From the NCBI GenBank assembly GCA_017940005.1, contig JAGAZO010000020.1, forward strand, positions 186,001 to 250,000: 64,000 nt of DNA, in the 5' to 3' direction. Origin of the DNA: Treponema sp. (lineage in GTDB: Bacteria; Spirochaetota; Spirochaetia; Treponematales; Treponemataceae). This document shows positions 44,076 through 51,617 of the stretch, piece by piece; position 1 is the first letter of the stretch, and every line of letters starts with the position of its first letter. A program made the position numbers and the translations under genes. The notes below the pieces were generated by a model. The model was not told the DNA's origin. It was given only the letters and a program-made list of their open reading frames with translations, and did no database searches.

Positions 44076-44212
44076 TCTTATCCTTCTAATCTATCGCTTG
44101 ATATGAAATTGTATTGAACTATAAAACAACATCTCACCATGACGCACAAGCGGACAGCCGCCATGCATGCGGCAAGCCGCCGTCGTTCCGCACAAAATGA
44201 TTTTCCCCTAAA

Positions 44213-44253
44213 ACAAAAAGCCTGCCGACCGCAGAGAATGCGTCATGCAGGCT
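44213..44253 (-). terminator. Terminator after rpsO
   Basis: AGCCTGC (minus strand, 44253-44247) pairs with GCAGGCT (44225-44219) over a long loop, followed by a T-run. The remaining spacer to pnp also has a GCCGC/GCGGC hairpin near 44157-44173, which may serve RNase III-type processing. Confidence 0.6.
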
Positions 44254-44258
44254 GTGCG

Positions 44259-44528
44259 TTATTTGCGAAGACCAAGCTCTTTGATGAGCGCACGGTATCC
44301 CTCAAGATTTGTGCGCGCGTAATACTTGAGCAGCTTCCGCCGCGCGCCAACTACTTTGAGCAGCGCACGCTTTGAGTGCTTGTCTTTTGGAAATCTTTTT
44401 TCATGCTCGGTAAGCTGCTTGATTCGCTCAGTGAGCAGCGCAACTTGCACGCGCGTATTGCCGGTGTCTTTTTCATTTACACCGTATTTTGTCACAATAG
44501 AAGACGTCGTTTCTTTTGAAAGTGCCAT
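44259..44528 (-). CDS. rpsO: Ribosomal protein S15
   Basis: Small-subunit protein that binds 16S rRNA at the helix 20-22 junction. It has 89 residues, full length, with the family signature LTERIKQLTEHEKRFPKDKHSKRALL and VGARRKLLKYY. ATG 44528 with AAGGAG upstream. Confidence 0.98.
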   Translation of the reverse strand: MALSKETTSSIVTKYGVNEKDTGNTRVQVALLTERIKQLTEHEKRFPKDKHSKRALLKVVGARRKLLKYYARTNLEGYRALIKELGLRK

Positions 44529-44550
44529 TAATATTCTCCTTAATCAAAAT

Positions 44551-45375
44551 TCAATTTGTTATAAATGCAATCGTCCGTACGCGGCGCGTTTTTTCCGAAG
44601 AGACCTCTAGGCGAAGGTGATGAGGCTCAACATAAAGACGCGCACGCATGCGTGTTTCTGGCGTTACAAGCGCAACAGCATACTCCCCTTCGGGCGGCAG
44701 CACTTGCACAATATGCTCGCGACTGCACGAAAGCATGGAACCGCATTGCGCCCACGGCACATGCGCACAATCAAGCGCATAGTCACGCCCGAGCATGTTT
44801 CCAGCAGCAAAAAAATCACCACGCTGAATCAAAGCGCGTATAAGCGATGAGCTTACGCGTTCTCCGTTGCACAAAACGGGCGCCGCAAATTCTGCGACAA
44901 TGCCGTTTTCCTGCGCAAACTGCGCAATGTTGCTGCTGCCATACGCGCCGCGATGCCCGCACCGAAAGTCAACGCCTTCAGCGATGTAGTTCATGCAGCA
45001 GCACGTGCGCAGCATTGACAAAAAATCACTTCCGTCTATTTTACCAAATTCAGCAGAAAAGTCAATGACTACGGCAAACGACATGCCGTTTTTTTCAAAC
45101 AATTCAAGCCGCTGATTGAGCGTAGTAATGTCGCCGCCATATGCGCTGTCAGCCTTGAATGCACCGAACGACTGGCTGAACGTGACAGCACCGGGTACAA
45201 GCGAGCGCACTGACGACGCAGCGCGCACCATGTCGAAAAGCACTGCGTGGCCAATATGCACGCCATCAAAATTGCCCACAGTGATTGCGCTGCCGTTGGC
45301 AAAGAGCGGCGGCAGGCATTCCGCACCAGAGAAGATTTTTGCAATATTCGTCCACGTGAACACTGTCATGGTCAC
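44551..45375 (-). CDS. ribF: FAD synthetase (RibF-like) with degenerate flavokinase part
   Basis: A 274-residue RibF homologue. The N-terminal nucleotidyltransferase domain is clear: ITVGNFDGVHIGHAVLF and FRCGHRGAYGSS, ending with the VSSSLIRALIQRGDFFAAGNMLGRDY link. Ordinary RibF has about 310 residues and a flavokinase domain with a GFPTAN motif; here the last 85 residues keep only LPPEGEYAV and HHLRLEV-like pieces and lack GFPTAN. The enzyme probably adenylates FMN but may not phosphorylate riboflavin. It is 22 nt upstream of rpsO. Confidence 0.85.
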   Translation of the reverse strand: MTMTVFTWTNIAKIFSGAECLPPLFANGSAITVGNFDGVHIGHAVLFDMVRAASSVRSLVPGAVTFSQSFGAFKADSAYGGDITTLNQRLELFEKNGMSFAVVIDFSAEFGKIDGSDFLSMLRTCCCMNYIAEGVDFRCGHRGAYGSSNIAQFAQENGIVAEFAAPVLCNGERVSSSLIRALIQRGDFFAAGNMLGRDYALDCAHVPWAQCGSMLSCSREHIVQVLPPEGEYAVALVTPETRMRARLYVEPHHLRLEVSSEKTRRVRTIAFITN

Positions 45376-45505
45376 ACACTATAGCATATTTTTGAGTATT
45401 GTAACATCAGCACGGCGACGGGTAAATGTCGATGCATCTGCAAAAAAATCCGCACCGCCCCTATGCAAAAATAGCGCACTTCATTGAAAACTTCGATACG
45501 TCTGC

Positions 45506-45534
45506 TTGTACAATTTTTGCATGAGCAGTACAAT
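45506..45534 (+). promoter_or_regulatory. Promoter of ilvE
   Basis: TTGTAC (45506-45511), 17 nt, TACAAT (45529-45534). The predicted +1 is close to 45541, giving a leader of about 105 nt. Confidence 0.5.
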
Positions 45535-45536
45535 AG

Positions 45537-45568
45537 ACCTGTTCTGAAACTGATATTTCCGAACAGGT
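45537..45568 (+). promoter_or_regulatory. 5'-end hairpin in the ilvE leader
   Basis: ACCTGTTC (45537-45544) pairs with GAACAGGT (45561-45568), and an inner GAAA/TTTC extends the stem. It straddles the predicted transcription start, so it could be an operator or an mRNA-stabilising hairpin. The rest of 45376-45645 shows no gene. Confidence 0.4.
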
Positions 45569-45645
45569 TTACTAGGCACATCATACTGCAAAGCGACGAC
45601 ACAAATCACAGAAGCGCGCAATGCAGCATCATTACAGGAGCGTGT

Positions 45646-46734
45646 ATGGCTGCAAAAAAACAAGCAAAACAGACTGTTGCAAAAGCACAAAAATCGTCTG
45701 CAAAAAAATCACAAAGTAAAGCGATTGATTGGGCAAATCTCCCGTTCTCATATGTAAAGACGAGCAAGCGCTTTGTTGCAACATATAAAAATGGAAAATG
45801 GAGCAACGGCACGCTCACGTCAGACGACACAATTACGCTTTCAGAATGCGCAGCTGTTTTGCAATACGCGCAGACGTGTTTTGAAGGGCTTAAGGCGTAC
45901 ACAACAGAAGACGGGCGCATAGTCGCATTCCGTCCCAACCTCAACGGCGAACGCATGGAAAATTCGTGTCGCGGGCTTGAAATGCCCGTATATCCAAAAG
46001 AGCAATTTGTGGAGGCAGTGCTTGCCACTGTAAAAGCAAATAAAAAATTTGTGCCGCCGTATGGAAGCGGCGCAACGCTCTATATCCGCCCGTACATGTT
46101 CGGCTCTTCTGCTGTCATAGGCGTAAAGCCTGCGGACGAATACGAGTTCCGCATCTTTGTCACACCAGTAGGTCCGTATTTTAAAGGCGGCATAAAACCG
46201 ATTGCAGTGCGCATTTCAGATTTTGACCGGGCAGCTCCGCGCGGTACAGGCAATCTCAAAGCTGGCCTCAACTACGAGATGAGCTTGCGCAACATTGTTG
46301 ATGCGCACAACAACGGGTTTGCAGAAAACGTCTACCTCGACCCAGAAACGCATACTTATATCGAAGAGACTGGCGGCGCAAATATTTTATTCGTTACACA
46401 TGACGGCAAAATTGTCACACCAAAATCGGACAGCATTCTTCCGTCAATCACAAAAAAATCGCTCATGTATGTTGCTGAAACTATGCTGCACATTCCTGTA
46501 GAAGAACGCAAAGTTGCAAAGAGCGAGCTTACACAGTTCCACGAGTGCGGCTTGTGCGGTACTGCCGCAGTCATTTCGCCCATTGGCAAAATAGTTGACC
46601 ACGGCAAAGAAATCGTGTTTCACGGCTGTGCACATGAGATGGGACCTGTACTCAAAAAACTGTACGCTACGCTCACCGGCATTCAGATGGGGCAGATTCC
46701 CGCGCCAAAAGGCTGGCTCTACGAAATAGCGTAA
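45646..46734 (+). CDS. ilvE: Branched-chain amino acid aminotransferase with Lys-rich N-tail
   Basis: Class IV PLP aminotransferase that converts Leu, Ile and Val to their 2-oxo acids and back. It has 362 residues. Start ATG 45646 has ACAGGAG 5 nt upstream. The PLP lysine is in GNLKAGLNYEMSL; other landmarks are CFEGLKAY, LYIRPYMFG, YIEETGGANI and ECGLCGTAAVISPIG. Residues 1-24 are Lys/Ala/Gln/Ser-rich (AAKKQAKQTVAKAQKSSAKK), like a short version of the Pta tail in this window. It converges on the CPBP gene with 3 nt between. Confidence 0.94.
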   Translation: MAAKKQAKQTVAKAQKSSAKKSQSKAIDWANLPFSYVKTSKRFVATYKNGKWSNGTLTSDDTITLSECAAVLQYAQTCFEGLKAYTTEDGRIVAFRPNLNGERMENSCRGLEMPVYPKEQFVEAVLATVKANKKFVPPYGSGATLYIRPYMFGSSAVIGVKPADEYEFRIFVTPVGPYFKGGIKPIAVRISDFDRAAPRGTGNLKAGLNYEMSLRNIVDAHNNGFAENVYLDPETHTYIEETGGANILFVTHDGKIVTPKSDSILPSITKKSLMYVAETMLHIPVEERKVAKSELTQFHECGLCGTAAVISPIGKIVDHGKEIVFHGCAHEMGPVLKKLYATLTGIQMGQIPAPKGWLYEIA

Positions 46735-46737
46735 TTT

Positions 46738-47475
46738 TTACAGTGCGCGTGCAAAAAAATAGCCGAGCACTCCCGCGCCAAAAACATCTGCAAGCGCATG
46801 AGCTACAAAAAACGGAACAAGATTTTTTCTGCCCGTTTTTTCGTACAGCACAAAAAACATGATTCCTACAACGAACGCGATGCCGACCGCAGAAACAACG
46901 CCTTGATACGTATGGAATGAAAACCGTACAAGCAGTGAAAAAAGAAACGCGAGTCGCGTCTTCTCCTGCGGCACGGACAGGCAGATTCCAAGAAAATACA
47001 GCTCCTCGTAAAAACCATTGAGCAGCGAATAGAGGATAAGCGAAATATCTATCGAAGAGAAAATAGTTGCAATTCCTCCTGCTACTGACAAATCAAGCGG
47101 ATTGTGCTGCAGCGCGGCAACGATGATATAAAAAATATCCATGACAAACGAAACTGCGACAAAGAGCGCGACACCTAAAAACACTGCTTTGAACGTAATG
47201 CGCATGTGCCACTGCGAAAAGGCAAAGCGGCGCAACCACAAGTACAGAAGCGCGACGCACAATAAAACTGCTTGCAGCGCAAATGCACCATAGTTGTCGT
47301 TTGTTGAGAACTCGAGCGCATTTTCAAATGAGCTTGTCGCAGCGCTGTGGAAAAAGTTCACCGTCGACATATACACAGCTTCACCGAATAAAATGACAGT
47401 GAGAATCGCAATGTCCCACCATTTCAACTCGCGCATACCAGCGCCGTTTTCTCGTACTTTTTGCAATAAGTTCAT
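46738..47475 (-). CDS. CPBP (CAAX-like) intramembrane protease family protein
   Basis: A 245-residue membrane protein with about eight helices. Start ATG 47475 with GGAGG at 47482-47486. The Abi/CPBP motifs are FYEELYFLG (EExxx; the usual Arg is Leu here), FSFHTYQG and VAHALADVFG, together supplying the Glu and His residues of the intramembrane active site. Targets are unknown; relatives protect against bacteriocins or process membrane proteins. The gap 47476-47599 shows no feature I trust. Confidence 0.82.
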   Translation of the reverse strand: MNLLQKVRENGAGMRELKWWDIAILTVILFGEAVYMSTVNFFHSAATSSFENALEFSTNDNYGAFALQAVLLCVALLYLWLRRFAFSQWHMRITFKAVFLGVALFVAVSFVMDIFYIIVAALQHNPLDLSVAGGIATIFSSIDISLILYSLLNGFYEELYFLGICLSVPQEKTRLAFLFSLLVRFSFHTYQGVVSAVGIAFVVGIMFFVLYEKTGRKNLVPFFVAHALADVFGAGVLGYFFARAL

Positions 47476-47599
47476 CACGTGCCTCCTACTATGCTGCCAC
47501 ACAACGCACAATGTTTTATATATTAATAATTATTAATTTTACTGTATTTGAGAAAATTTGTCACCTGCCCTGTAGTTGGTATGATGCACGTATTCTGCG

Positions 47600-48838
47600 C
47601 TATAGCTTTTCCATCACTTTTGCGTGGAGCACATTGCATGTTTCGTCATTCATACCAAGTTTTTTTGCCGCGATAACATCTGCGAGCGCTTTGTCATATT
47701 CGCCCTCTTCGTAATACGCTTCTGCTCGACGATAAAACGCATGAGATTGGTATTCATTTATTGCAAGTGATTTTGAAAAACTCTTTATGGCTAACTTATT
47801 GTCTTTGAGGATTGAATGGACAATTCCTTCGTAATACAGCGCACGAAAATTTTTTGCATCATATGATGAACTCGCTTTAAAATCTTCAAGCGCGTTCTCA
47901 TATTCGCTCTCGGTAAAATATGCCATGCCACGATGTTTGTGAATTACAGAGAGTACTGCGGCAGGGGGTGATGCTTCAATAATCTGTGTATATATTTCAA
48001 TCGCTTTTAGCAAGTTACCGTCGTTATGTGCGTGGATTGCGTCAAGCAGCAAATCATCTATCGTCCCTTTTACATACATAGAAACGCGGCCAATCTTTTC
48101 GGAAGCTGTTTTTTGCACTTCCTTTTTAATAACATCAAGCTCGTCAACTTTTTCATAAAAGATTCTGCGCCGCTCATTCACTTCTCCTTGCAACTTTTTT
48201 TGATAATCGCGTATCTCTTGAAAAATGATGTCTGCAAGAGTAAGCGACGCATTGATGGATGCAAGTTTTCTTCGTAACGGCAAGTCAAACGGAGAAAACT
48301 CACTTTTGTATACAAGCTCATGTTCTACTTCCGCCCATGCGTCTTGCAAAATTGTACGTATCTGAATCTCGCACACAGCGGCATCAGGCAGTCGCATACC
48401 GGCAAAATCTTTTTCATCAGGTAAACACGACTGTGGTATCTTAACAAGAATATGCGTTGACTCGTATTCAAACTCTTTAAAATTTTGCGCAGGGCCTTTG
48501 CGCTCAATCTCTTTTATTTCAAACAGTTGCTTCAACTGCTCAAGCACAACCGCAGTGTCTTCAAGGAACGCGCATATTATTCTGATTCCCATCATATCGG
48601 TAAGGCAAACAAGCGTTGCTGCATCTGTATTCTGCATTTTTAAACGAAGTATTTTTTTATAATAACTCCTGAATGCTTTTATGCGAACTTTATATGTCGG
48701 TTGAGAGGCAAGCACAATATTTTTTTCAAGCAGCTTTTCAATGTTTTGAGCTGTTTGAGCAAGGTACGGCACATATAGTTCATATGTTTTTTGAATCTGC
48801 GCTTTCAACGGCAGGGTGTCATAAACAATATCTTTCAT
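47600..48838 (-). CDS. RelA/SpoT-type (p)ppGpp synthetase domain fused to TPR repeats
   Basis: A 412-residue cytoplasmic protein. Start ATG 48838 (MKDIVYDTLPL); a longer start would lie inside the flaA terminator. Residues about 30-210 form an alarmone synthetase domain: YKVRIKAFRSYYKKI, LTDMMGIRIIC (Mg-binding Asp), YESTHILVK, and CEIQIRTILQDAWAEVEHELVYK. There is no HD hydrolase and no TGS/ACT tail. A helical linker (about 210-275) leads to four TPRs to the end. It may be a small alarmone synthetase controlled by protein contact. No ribosome site or promoter separates it from the flaA terminator 19 nt upstream. Confidence 0.85.
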   Translation of the reverse strand: MKDIVYDTLPLKAQIQKTYELYVPYLAQTAQNIEKLLEKNIVLASQPTYKVRIKAFRSYYKKILRLKMQNTDAATLVCLTDMMGIRIICAFLEDTAVVLEQLKQLFEIKEIERKGPAQNFKEFEYESTHILVKIPQSCLPDEKDFAGMRLPDAAVCEIQIRTILQDAWAEVEHELVYKSEFSPFDLPLRRKLASINASLTLADIIFQEIRDYQKKLQGEVNERRRIFYEKVDELDVIKKEVQKTASEKIGRVSMYVKGTIDDLLLDAIHAHNDGNLLKAIEIYTQIIEASPPAAVLSVIHKHRGMAYFTESEYENALEDFKASSSYDAKNFRALYYEGIVHSILKDNKLAIKSFSKSLAINEYQSHAFYRRAEAYYEEGEYDKALADVIAAKKLGMNDETCNVLHAKVMEKL

Positions 48839-48856
48839 ACGCGTGCTAAAAACAAA

Positions 48857-48889
48857 AAACGTCCTTATCGCCATTCGATAAGGACGTTT
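48857..48889 (-). terminator. Strong terminator after flaA
   Basis: AAACGTCCTTATCG (48857-48870) pairs perfectly with CGATAAGGACGTTT (48876-48889), 14 bp with a 5-nt loop. On the minus strand a T-rich tail (TTTTTTGTTTTT) follows. Confidence 0.9.
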
Positions 48890-48906
48890 TCAATAATCAT
48901 ATCAGA

Positions 48907-50007
48907 TTATTTTGCATCTGCCGCAGTTGCAGCATTGCCGCCTGTACGAGCAGCATTTGACCTGCCGCCTTCATTGAGGCTTGGAGTAAATTCTGTTTCC
49001 GTTGCCTGCAAAACGCGCTCAATATAGCGGTTAACTTGCTTGTTTCCAAAACGCGCCATTTCAAGCGCTTGGCGTCGTCTCTCGCGTTCAGTTACAATGC
49101 CCCAAAGGTCTTCATCTGCAATGTCGCGCTCTGATGTAAGCACTGCTTTGTCGTAGATGATTTTCACATCTTTGAAGTAACCGATGTAGTCGCCGCCGAT
49201 ATGTGCAGCGTCGCGCGTAACAAGGAAACCCGCAAACTTCACATACGGAACGCCGCGCGGATACACAGGGTATACGCGGATTTCGCGATTGCGGATGTCG
49301 CCAATATACTGCGGGTTGTTCCACTGGAGTTCTTTCCAGCCGTCAAAGCCGAGATAGCCCATGAAATAGCGGCGCTCAATATTGTCGTTGTCTTTGAGCA
49401 GGACATACAGTCCTTCGGGATAGTTCATGCCCAAAGTTGTGACAGCGATAGATTTGATTGCGCCGACATTTTTCACAACGCCGTAGCCGTCTTCAAAAAG
49501 CGTTTTTCCACTCGCTTTTTCTTCATCGGTCTGTTCCTGACGATTTCCGTCTGCATCTGCTTCTGCAAGCGGTTCAAATGCAGGAATGTCAAACGGCGGA
49601 ACGATGCGCGCATTTGCGTTTGAATTCCATGTAGGGAATACGACGCGCACACCCATGACGTTTGAGCCTGCAAACGGTACATCTGCTTCGCCGCGAACAG
49701 GAGCCGCAACAACTGTTGAAAGCCCTACAGACTGGACGTTTCGCGCAGATGAGTTAAGCTCCACTTCCCATTCAGGAAGAGCGAGAGAAGTCTTCATGAG
49801 CTCCTTTTGCTCTTCGGTGAATGTAGCGCCTGCTGCCATGGCAAAATCCATGACTGTGCGGCTGTTTTGCGTCGGATTCCCGTACTCATCTGAAACGCAG
49901 TCTGCATCAAGTTGCGTAAAATCAATGATAACTGATTCTTCAGCAACGAGACCGGCGCCACCAACAAGCAGCATTGCTGCCGCAATTACTAAAAAAGTCT
50001 TCTTCAT
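48907..50007 (-). CDS. flaA: Periplasmic flagellar filament outer-layer (sheath) protein FlaA
   Basis: Spirochete sheath protein that coats the FlaB core of the periplasmic flagella and affects filament stiffness and coiling. It has 366 residues, with signal peptide FLVIAAAMLLVGGAGLVA. Family landmarks are VVFPTWNSNANARIVPPF, YVLLKDNDNIERRYFMGYLGF, LQWNNPQYI and FKDVKIIYDKAVL. The C-terminal 25 residues are Asn/Ala/Gly-rich. ATG 50007 with AAGGAG. It has its own promoter and a strong terminator, so it is a monocistronic, probably abundant mRNA. Confidence 0.95.
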   Translation of the reverse strand: MKKTFLVIAAAMLLVGGAGLVAEESVIIDFTQLDADCVSDEYGNPTQNSRTVMDFAMAAGATFTEEQKELMKTSLALPEWEVELNSSARNVQSVGLSTVVAAPVRGEADVPFAGSNVMGVRVVFPTWNSNANARIVPPFDIPAFEPLAEADADGNRQEQTDEEKASGKTLFEDGYGVVKNVGAIKSIAVTTLGMNYPEGLYVLLKDNDNIERRYFMGYLGFDGWKELQWNNPQYIGDIRNREIRVYPVYPRGVPYVKFAGFLVTRDAAHIGGDYIGYFKDVKIIYDKAVLTSERDIADEDLWGIVTERERRRQALEMARFGNKQVNRYIERVLQATETEFTPSLNEGGRSNAARTGGNAATAADAK

Positions 50008-50049
50008 TGGAAGCTCCTTATACTTTCGATGTAGCTTTGTACCGAATAA

Positions 50050-50078
50050 ATTATCTTATAAGTTTTGTGGTTTGTCAA
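50050..50078 (-). promoter_or_regulatory. Sigma-70 promoter of flaA
   Basis: Minus strand: perfect TTGACA (50078-50073), 17 nt, GATAAT (50055-50050). It is of vegetative type; no sigma-28 motif is seen, which fits FlaA of other spirochetes being made independently of the late flagellar regulon. Confidence 0.75.
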
Positions 50079-50085
50079 GAATAAA

Positions 50086-50547
50086 TTATTGCTTGACAAG
50101 CTCGACTTCCTCATAAGCATATTCACCGGCAACAAATACATCTACAGTATGAATATTTCTAAAATTATACAGGATATTTTTCCTGAATAATTCTATCCCT
50201 TGCTTTATTTCAGATGCGTTTCCATCTTCTGCAAGAAGCGCATCTGAAAGATTTACGTACAGCACGTCGCCGCGCATAAAACACGACTCCGCTTTTGTAC
50301 CCCGCGAAAAAAGTGGCATGTATTCCGCGGTAAGCGGCCCGAGCAACAGCTCGTCAACATACATGTTCACTTTGCCCTGCACAGGATTTCTCGGCAAATA
50401 CCGCGACTCCATGCAGATTTTGCTGTTCGAAGCAGATTCAAACATGAATACATACCTCGTGCCAGGTAAGCGGAAACACCACACAACAAGAGACAGACCA
50501 AGACTTGCCGCACAAACAGCGGCAAGAATCACCGATGATTTTTTCAT
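50086..50547 (-). CDS. GerMN-domain exported protein
   Basis: A 153-residue protein with an N-terminal signal anchor and one GerMN domain (VNMYVDELLLGPL ... GVLYVNLSDALL-like core, ending KNILYNFRNIHTVDVFVAGE). GerMN domains occur in envelope and sporulation proteins, often beside amidases, and are thought to bind other envelope proteins. Here it sits 17 nt after the amidase in the same operon, so it may regulate that enzyme. This is inference. Confidence 0.82.
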   Translation of the reverse strand: MKKSSVILAAVCAASLGLSLVVWCFRLPGTRYVFMFESASNSKICMESRYLPRNPVQGKVNMYVDELLLGPLTAEYMPLFSRGTKAESCFMRGDVLYVNLSDALLAEDGNASEIKQGIELFRKNILYNFRNIHTVDVFVAGEYAYEEVELVKQ

Positions 50548-50564
50548 ACCGTCATCCTACAAAA

Positions 50565-51617
50565 TCATCTTGATGATGTAAACCCTCTTGACCTTTCAAA
50601 GTGCGTGATAAAATCACTTACCCCGTTATATATGCCGAGCGACGCTTTTTGCAGATACTGCTGGCTGCTCAAATTCTGCGCTTCAGCATAATTTGTTAAA
50701 AACCCAAGCTCCACAAGCACGCTCGGCATGTTCGCGTTGCGCACGACAAACCACTCTTCCGCTTTTATGCCTCGTCCTTTTGACGAGTCGCCTATCTGCG
50801 CTGCAAGTCCGTCCATAATAAATTTTGCAATAAGAATACTTTCTGTCGTGTATTCCTCTTCTGTCATCGCGTTGAGAATCGGAAAGAGCGTCGTATCGTT
50901 ATCCGCGTCCGCTTGATTGATGACAGTGCGCCTGTAGCCCGGCGACAGATACCACACTTCATACCCGCTCGCTTTTTTGTCGAGCGACGCGTTGACATGC
51001 ACTGAAATGTACAAAATCGCCTCGTTCTTGTTGAGCTTCACTGCGTTTGCAATGTCAGTGCGCTCTCCCAAAGAAAGAAACGTATCAGTGTTGCGCGTCA
51101 TGATTATCTGCTTGTCGGGATACGCGGCAGTAAGTCGCGCGTACAGCATTTTCCCGACAGCGAGCGTCACATCTTTTTCGCGAATCGCAAGCGTCTTTCC
51201 GTTTTCTCTGAACACCTGGCTTGCGCCAGGGTCCTTGCCGCCGTGACCAGGGTCAATCAAAATCGCACCAACGCGATACGGCATGTGCGCGCTCTCTGTC
51301 TTAAAAAACGATTCCGCATCAGTCATAAAGTCGTGCGAGACGAGCAGCGTGCCGTTTGCAAGTGACGGCGCGTCTGCAAGCGAAAGCTTTTTGTTGTCGA
51401 GCAGCACAAGATTATCGCCTGCACGGAAGCTGATTTGATGACCATTTTTTTCAAGCAAACCTGTCTGCGAAAGGCTGTCCCAATAGACAGCTATGCCCGC
51501 CCGTTCCGCTTCCTCAAGCAACGCAACTTTTTCAGCTGCAAACACGAGCGGCACGAGCGAGAGCAACACAATGAGAACACACATCGTTTGTTTTGGCACA
51601 AAAAACAGTCTACCCAT
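50565..51617 (-). CDS. N-acetylmuramoyl-L-alanine amidase (Amidase_3)
   Basis: Zinc amidase that cuts stem peptides from peptidoglycan glycans in the periplasm. It has 350 residues. Start ATG 51617, with AGAGG 5 nt upstream and 8 nt of overlap with the ATP-grasp gene. After a signal peptide comes a copper-amine-oxidase-N-like region (about 30-110). The catalytic domain has ILIDPGHGGKDPGAS, a downstream Glu in IREKDVTLAV, YISVHVNAS, and the closing VLVELGFLTN. It is probably used for septum cleavage or for flagellar passage through the wall. Confidence 0.92.
   Translation of the reverse strand: MGRLFFVPKQTMCVLIVLLSLVPLVFAAEKVALLEEAERAGIAVYWDSLSQTGLLEKNGHQISFRAGDNLVLLDNKKLSLADAPSLANGTLLVSHDFMTDAESFFKTESAHMPYRVGAILIDPGHGGKDPGASQVFRENGKTLAIREKDVTLAVGKMLYARLTAAYPDKQIIMTRNTDTFLSLGERTDIANAVKLNKNEAILYISVHVNASLDKKASGYEVWYLSPGYRRTVINQADADNDTTLFPILNAMTEEEYTTESILIAKFIMDGLAAQIGDSSKGRGIKAEEWFVVRNANMPSVLVELGFLTNYAEAQNLSSQQYLQKASLGIYNGVSDFITHFERSRGFTSSR

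Noticed and set aside
44213-44253. Riboswitch or S15-binding autoregulatory RNA
   Set aside because: The hairpin ends in a T-run directly after the rpsO stop, so a terminator explains it more simply.
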